From Toxoplasma gondii ME49 (Eukaryota > Apicomplexa > Conoidasida > Eucoccidiorida > Sarcocystidae): a stretch of DNA of 64,000 nt. Below, one piece after another: positions 57,309 to 64,000 of this stretch (positions are counted from its first letter, which is position 1; each line of letters starts with the position of its first letter). The notes under the pieces were generated by a model that saw only the letters and a list, made by a program, of their open reading frames with translations, was not told the origin of the DNA and searched no databases. A program made the position numbers and the translations under genes. Location of the stretch: NCBI RefSeq assembly GCF_000006565.2, contig NC_031470.1:684954-748953 (forward strand). Reading direction: 5' to 3'.

Positions 57309-60300
57309 GCTTCGTCATTCTTTGCCGCGACACAGATCGGTGATCGAGAGCCGCTGGCTCTGAGTCGACGAACCGGCTGTGATTTAGGGAGAGAGCGGAG
57401 AAATGGGTTCGAAGGAATTCGTCCTTAAAGCAGAATTTGCTCAAAAACGAGAAACGCTCCGCCCAAGAATGGCCGGGGCGGATCGGCCCACACGCAGCAG
57501 ACTTTGACGTATGAGAAGACCATGCCAGAGGGAGAGTTCAACACCACAGAAACCACGGGGTCTGAAGGGAGCAACTTTGCAGACGGCAGTGACGGTTGCC
57601 TGCTGAAAAAGTGCGCGACATATCCCGACCTACAGACGGCAATCTCCACTGAAGCCTCGTTTGCAACGGATTCCTCTGGTGGGACACGCAGAGCCGCGAG
57701 TTGAGGCAAGGAACGCTACAGCAAGACGAACTCGGTAAGCTGCGTTTTTCAGAGTCGTTCGCCCACGGTGATACCTAGTCATTGAAATCGTTTTCGCTTC
57801 GACACTGGACTCTCCTTTCTTGCTGGTCTGTTAGATTTGCACTCGACCAGAAAATCGGGACATGTTTGCTAGCTCCTTGTTGGCTTGGCTGGCCAGCGCG
57901 TCGCTCACTCATGCAGCAAGACAACAGATGCGCTTCCACTCGATGGAAAACACTATCGTCCCTGCCGCCGAAAACTTCATCGAACTGCTACACCGACACA
58001 GGATACAAGGTACCCACAATGGGGGTTCTATGAAAAAATTCGAGCAAATAAGGGTAGCCGACGCCTTCCCACACCAAACAGCATTTTTATTGACTCACTA
58101 ACTAGCGAAGCACGGATGTGCAAGCGTGACCCTACTGAAGAAACATACTAAACCAAACGCGACAGAGCATTCGGTGCTACGGTTAAGGAGGCGACGCCGA
58201 CGATGGTCACAAACTCGTCGAGTATAAATCGGAAGGCACCAACCTCCACAATCAAGATTGTTAGTGTATCCGTGTGCCTTCAATAGAGCCACGCGGACGA
58301 GACACTTGCCCGTCCGGATCTTATATTGTGTTAGCGCGGCGGGGACCGAGTGTGTCTCGTGTGGCCTGGTGAACTAGAAAAGAATGCAACCAACGAAAAA
58401 TCGCAGACACAGTCAGCCGGCAGGCATTGATGCTTTTTAGGCGGTGAATTAGTGAGTTGCCTGTTTTGGAGAGGTATACAGAACATATCGGAGTTGCAGC
58501 AAAACTTCGCTGTACGGTCGGTGTGTGTGCCCCTCCATTCCGCTGTTAAAGCAGCAGATTCTTACACCTGCCTTTGCTATACACTTCGATTGGAACTTTA
58601 AATCGTTACCAAACAAATGTTGTGGCAAAACGGAAGCAAATAATGCGCATACCATCCTCATGTAGTCGTTCTCAGTCGTCCAGATATTTGCTGCATTAGT
58701 GTAACGAAGAAACATGCAATCTCGTGTAGGCTGAGAGGTGTGTCCTGTTTCGACAGCTAAGGCAGCCACTCGAGATCGACTGGCGAATATAACTTCTCGT
58801 GGATGACGATGAAACAATGATCATAGTCCCTAAGTGACAGCAGAATGACCGTTCGAGAAAACACTGACAACGCACGAAAACCCGCTGAGCGATTATCAGA
58901 CTACTTATTAACTCTGTCGTCGGTGCAGAGCAACAACGGCGTGAGTCTAGCTGTCAGAGGGAAGTGAAATAAAACTGTATAGTGTCACAGAATACTCCAA
59001 TACATTAGCGTGGAGTCTGAGTGCATGCAACGCCAAAACTTAAGCATGCAGGTACACACACTTCTCCACCAGAAAAAGGTGTTCAGGAACCACGGGTTCA
59101 GCACCTAGATCAAGGAGTTTACCGAATGCATCATGCCAACCATATATCTACCAAGGGATCAAGATACTAGAGAAATCCCGGCTGGCAAACGACAACAACG
59201 CTCCCCAGTGGATACCGGAGGTCACTGATAAGCTAAGGTACTGCAGGTACAACAGTATGCAGCAAAGCGCTTCACCATTCATGACAATCTCACAAGGGAG
59301 AAGGCTTCTAATTATGCAGTTCTCTTTGAAACGGCAGCTTTCCAGCCCCATCCCCTCTTATGGCGAATGGAACGCAGAACTTTGCCTGGATTCAAAACCC
59401 GTAATACATTTTCTCAGACTGTGAATCGTTCTTGTACAAATTTGCCTCTAACATATCTCTACTCATCTGTCGAGCACATGAAACACAGCTTCAATGACCG
59501 GTTACGGTTTAATGAGTCCAAAGAGCATTGACGTTGAAATAATTCCTCTGAATCAACATCTTTCCCAAATATCACGCTAGGGGCGATATTGATTTCATTT
59601 ACTAGATGTTACAAAGCCGCATGAAGTGGAGATCTGGGCTTTCGCTTTACGTTTAAACGTCTGTGTCCGAGGAGATCATGGTAACGGCGACACGTCGTCC
59701 TGTTCTGCAATTCAACCCTTCTAGTGGCTTGCGGCTACTTGCTGATGTTACCTCTCTTTTCTATGATATCCTTGCCGGCTGTGGCTTGTGCTCGTGCAAG
59801 ACTCTTGCGTGGGGCAGCTAGTGGGGCTGCCGAGCGGACGGCTTTGGGCCCGTATGTGCGCTTGCTTTGGTAATTTTATAGACTGCCGGGTGAAATCGCT
59901 GATATACAGTTCATATCACACACTGGAAGGTAAAAGCCATGTCACTGCGCCTCGCTTGCCTACCTGGTGGCGTGGACCGCATTTGTCGTCTCAGATGACA
60001 GTACCACTTCACGTCATCAGAATAAGACATGTCAACAATGTGGGCCGTACTTTTCATATTCAAAGTATTCATACTTGGTATAAGCACACCAAAACAGTTT
60101 CTATATGCTAGTTGCTGAGGCGATACATTCCTCCTCGGTGATGTCTTGGATTCAGCAACAACAGCGGCGAGTCAATCTAGCGTAGTTCCGGATGGATTAC
60201 GAACCGTCGGCTGGTCGCACCTCCCGGTTTACTTTGTGTAAGTGGGCTGCGTATGAAACGATGCTACGAATGTCTTTCGCTGGTTGTAGCCAGATGCAAA

Positions 60301-60556
60301 ACAATGACAATTCCGGTGGCGTCGGATCCGTCTTCCTGACGGGAGTGAGCTCGTACAAATTTCCTGATTTCGTTGCAGGGTTTGATGCCCGTCTCGCGAC
60401 TCTAGTGCATCTCTGTGAGCCACACTCCCCCAGGACAGAAATTTCAGCGTTCAACAACACGGACGTTGTGTAATGCCTTGAGGCGACAATCGGTTGCTTT
60501 TTGCCCTGACGACTTTCTGTACGTCCATCTTTCATCGCTTACGGGCAGGCCGAAAG
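57309..60556. other. Upstream regions of the membrane-protein gene (minus) and kinesin gene (plus)
   Basis: About 3.2 kb, lower in GC and in polypyrimidine tracts than the left half of the window. A short plus-strand frame from ATG 57522 to 57704 (60 aa) and another at 60192-60473 (93 aa) are open, without motif; either could be a small ORF in a leader. 58300-60100 shows nothing I can name. Confidence 0.4.
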
Positions 60557-63500
60557 ATGGATTCGTTAGGAAACCATTATCTCACTGCCGCTTTGGACGA
60601 CACCCGGACTGCGGGCCTTCCATCGTGTACGAGCAGTTGTAGTCTCTCGGACAGCATAACCGCGGGCTCTGAGCTGCCAACGAGCACGTCCGATGCTTTC
60701 TTCCTCAATGACGAAGGAGACACTGAAGATTTTGTTGAGAACTTGAGACAAGGACAATCTAACGTCCTTGTTGCTGTTCGCGTGAGGCCTCTTCAGCCAA
60801 AAGAAACCCAGGCAGGATGTAGGCAAATTGTCCGCGTCCTGGGAAGCAAAGTTGTGCTCCTGCTGGATCCAGGTCCCAGTAATCAGGATGATGTCCTCCG
60901 GTTGAAACGCAGTAGAGAGAAAAGGTACGCGTTCGACTACGCCTTTGACGAGCACACTGATCAGCAGTGTGTGTATGAAAGCACAACCAAATTCCTTATA
61001 GACGGGGTGCTGCAAGGATACAATGCAACAGCATTCGCCTACGGAGCCACTGGGGCGGGGAAAACGTATACAATGTTAGGTTCCTACAAGCAGCCAGGTG
61101 TCATGGTGTACACTTTGAAGGAGTTGTTCACCCGTATCGAAAAACACGGCGAAAATAAAGACTTCCTCGTCAAGTGCTCGTTCCTTGAAATATACAACGA
61201 GAATGTCCGCGATCTGTTGGATATTCGCAATGAGACTTGTGAAGTCCGAGAAGATCCCGGGAAAGGAATATCTATAGCCGGCATCAGCGAGACTGAGGTT
61301 CGGACTGCAGAAGAAATTCTCATCCTTCTTCAGACCGGCAACAAAAACAGAACTCAAGAGTCTACCGACGCCAACCAGACAAGTAGCCGCAGCCACGCAA
61401 TCCTTCAGGTGCGTCGTGCGGTTAAGAGACATTGATATTCGGCACTAAATATGACCTAAGTGCCTCCGAAGTGCGCTCGAAAGGGAACTGAGATACTCGT
61501 AGCCGCGGGGGTCGAAATAGAATGCAAAACAGATGGACGGCTTTTCTTTGCCGACTGCAAGGCTGTCGCATTGAGTTGACCATAAGCGGAAAATAGGTTG
61601 TCGGTGCACTCATCGAATTCTGGAGGGCTTAACTGGGTAAGAACAAAAACAGAATGGGTAAGCGTTAGGCGAATGGTGGGGCTACAGGTGGCCGGATACT
61701 GCTTTGTCACGAAGCAAAGAGGCATCGATTCTCCCAGATGCTGCGCTGATGTGCCAAGTCAAGTGCCGGTCGCACGTCGCAACACCTGTAAGGCATTTGC
61801 GTAGCTGGGAAATGGCTCACACTGAACGCCTTGCTTACGACCGGCCTTCCCCTCAGGTGCTTGTGACTGAAACGGATCGTGTGCAAGGGCCAACTGCCCA
61901 ATTTACCATTGGGAAACTCTCTATGGTGGATCTGGCTGGAAGTGAACGCGCTTCGCAGACCAACAACTCCGGAATACGTATGGTTGAAGGTACGAGGGAT
62001 TCCATTTACACTTTCTGGTTCCTTAGGGACGCTAAATCTCAGACTCGACCCAGAATAGCGTAACAATATACTTGCAGACTCTAAACAGACTGCCTCCAAA
62101 GCATCACAAACGAAACTGATCCCATGTAAAGACATACTTGCGTTCCACGCCAGCTCTACCTTAAGGATCACGTCTACACAACACGCTTGTGAGAAATCTG
62201 TGCTTTGTAGCTGTTGTGGTCTGTAACTGCGGTGACTCGCAGCTTAAGAATAGGGGGGGGACTTGTACAGGAAACGATATTTCCGGAAACGCCTGAACGC
62301 ACCACGGAGTTTGGCCGCGTAGCATCTCGATACGCGGTTAAAAACCGTGTGCTCTCCGTGGCTCTCCAGGTGCAAATATCAACCGCTCCCTTCTCGCACT
62401 GGGAAATGTGATAAACGCTCTCTCCGACAAAAGGCGAACTAACAGAAGTACTTTCGTTCCGTACCGCGATAGCAAGCTCACCCGATTACTGAAGGATTCT
62501 CTGGGCGGAAGCTGTCGGACGGTGATGATCGCCAACATATCCCCGGCACATACGCAATTCGAGGATACGCACAACACTCTTAAGTACGCAAATCGAGCCA
62601 AAAACATCAAGACAGCCGCCAAGAGGAACACTCTCAGCGTCAAATACCACATCGAGAAGTACACGCACATCATTGACGGACTCCAAGCCGAAGTCAGCAC
62701 GCTAAGGGCGAAACTGGCTTCAGCCGCTACTTCGCCATCAACGCAGGTAGGAGTTCCACGAGACTCTTGCAAGAGTGCTCTTACTCCCAGATTACTGCGA
62801 AAGTGTTATAGTGCTAGATCACGGCATGTGGACCTACCTAGGGGCGGGCTTCCGTCCACACATGTTCCACCAGTCCATCTTGTTGTAGCGTGAATGGAGA
62901 AGAAGATACAGTGTTTCGACGGCTGGATCTGAAGCCGGCATACTGTTCCAGAATGTATTGGAAAAGGCACACTGTCGAGACACTTTTCGGCTACTGTGGT
63001 GGTGTCTTGTTCAGGCCTTGACACTGATGGAGACCGACAACTATTTCCCGGCCATTGTGGACGTAAGTGACACTGTCCACCCTGAACAATCAATCTGGGA
63101 CCATCGGAGGTAGAAACCAAACCCGTGTCAGTTGGGGCATATTGCACATGATAACGCAACAGCCAACAATATGGAGACAGCAGTTCTACAAACCGAACTC
63201 AGTGGAGGTAGACAACCGTGGTATAGTCAACAACATAGTTAAAGAGTAAGACTACAGCAGTTGCGCAGTACTCTTATGCGGTTGTATCTCTTTTCCTCGG
63301 GTGATTTCTGTGTTAGAGCCTTCAAGAAAGGGTACGTCTCCGGAGAGCGCTTGTGGCGGTGCAGCAGCAGCTTCAACGAGGAACAAAGGAACGAGGCTAC
63401 GGTGGCAAAACGGGATCGAGCAAGACCCTCTCCTACGCATCTTTAAGGGAAGTGAGTCTAAAGGACACATTTTTCCAGGTCGCCTGCTCAGGATACGCAG

Positions 63501-64000
63501 AAACGAAGGGCGCGCCGTTATTCTTTCTCGTTTCACTCAAGCCCAGTCAGTGGCACCTCGATCCAGCACACGCTGGAAATCGAGAAGGAAGGGGAGAGCC
63601 CTCAAGTGTGAACGCAAAGAGAAGACAGCTACACGAGTGTTTTGTTTTGCATTCGAGCCTGCTTGCGTTTCAGAAGGCAGCGACTTTACAAAGTCAATTG
63701 AATTTGAATCTCACCGCTTACCAGAAACTCGAGCAAAGCGTTCTGGTGTCAGCACAACCACACGCCGACGTGCGTGCTCTAGTGTGCCTGGTAAAGCAGA
63801 TGGACAGCCTGCTTCAAAACAATAATCATCTGCAAGTGAGATCCAGAACAGCGATTGAGATTGGTACTTGTGGGGCATCCTCACCAAGCTGTGAGTTCAA
63901 ATCAAAATATTAAGCAGCGACGTTCCTTGGCTGTGTCATCACGCTGCGGCAGCCTGTTCGCAAGGCAGTGCGATTCACGGGATAACTCTCATTCAGTTGA
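60557..64000 (+). CDS. Kinesin-8 family motor, 5' part (7 exons, continues past the right edge)
   Basis: A microtubule plus-end motor. Exons: 60557-61408, 61857-61989, 62370-62746, 63015-63062, 63317-63451, 63567-63605, 63674-63835; phases close for 582 codons and the next donor is at 63836. The motor starts near residue 68 ([16 protein letters not shown]). P-loop GATGAGKT is at 163-170 (the GATG form is typical of kinesin-8), switch I NQTSSRSH at 273-280, switch II DLAGSE at 309-314. The neck ([14 protein letters not shown], then [17 protein letters not shown]) most resembles KIF19/kinesin-8B, followed by coiled-coil-like exons. In Plasmodium kinesin-8B serves the male-gamete axoneme; a similar role here is inference. 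The start is the first in-frame ATG before the motor; the upstream frame lacks motor-like sequence. The two smallest exons (48 and 39 bases) rest on splice consensus and phase more than homology. Confidence 0.9.

Noticed and set aside
58300..60100. Possible nuclear copy of organelle DNA
   Set aside because: The stretch is less GC-rich and lacks ORFs, and organelle fragments are common in this group, but I recognise no rRNA or cytochrome sequence. A search against the mitochondrial and apicoplast genomes of the species would decide.

Overview
The window looks like nuclear DNA of a coccidian apicomplexan of the Toxoplasma / Hammondia / Neospora group. Pointers are: GC-rich coding exons separated by many GT-AG introns with pyrimidine tracts; long (TA)n microsatellites in introns and intergenic DNA; TGCATGCA words in intergenic DNA; Ser, Lys and Glu homopolymer insertions in conserved proteins; a KIF19-like kinesin-8. 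Species cannot be fixed from the sequence alone.

Layout. 1-3192: probable 3' part of an unidentified plus-strand gene. 3857-16475 (+): glucosidase II alpha subunit, 15 exons. 20420-23989 (-): actin-related protein ARP4, 3 exons, ending tail-to-tail with the glucosidase. 25598-27853 (+): intronless WD40 protein resembling WDR5/Swd3, head-to-head with ARP4. 31600-35812 (+): TatD nuclease (TATDN1 type), 10 exons. 38831-39610 (+): single-exon Ser/Pro-rich hypothetical. 42733-45029 (-): replication protein A 32 kDa subunit, 4 exons resolved, 3' end not found. 46377-54045 (+): ROK1/DDX52 DEAD-box helicase, 11 exons, one intron of the rare GC-AG class, head-to-head with RPA2. 55749-57308 (-): four-pass membrane protein of unknown function. 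60557 to beyond the right edge (+): kinesin-8, 7 exons present, gene incomplete.

Exon borders were placed by hand from homology and splice consensus. Reading phase closes exactly across every junction reported for the glucosidase (1616 aa), ARP4 (727 aa), TatD (425 aa), DDX52 (655 aa) and the visible part of the kinesin (582 codons), which supports those models independently of homology.

The genes are housekeeping functions: ER N-glycan trimming, chromatin remodelling and histone-methyltransferase scaffolding, DNA replication and repair, ribosome biogenesis, and microtubule motors. They do not form one pathway. The two head-to-head pairs (ARP4 with the WDR5-like gene, RPA2 with DDX52) each share about 1.3-1.6 kb of upstream DNA that contains a TGCATGCA word. 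I found no CRISPR array, bacterial mobile element, tRNA or rRNA. I did not find a convincing new multi-gene system. The best leads are the GC-AG intron, the large basic/acidic insertion in ARP4, a microsatellite that appears to be translated at the TatD C-terminus, and unassigned coding-like DNA at 1-3192 and 30460-31400.
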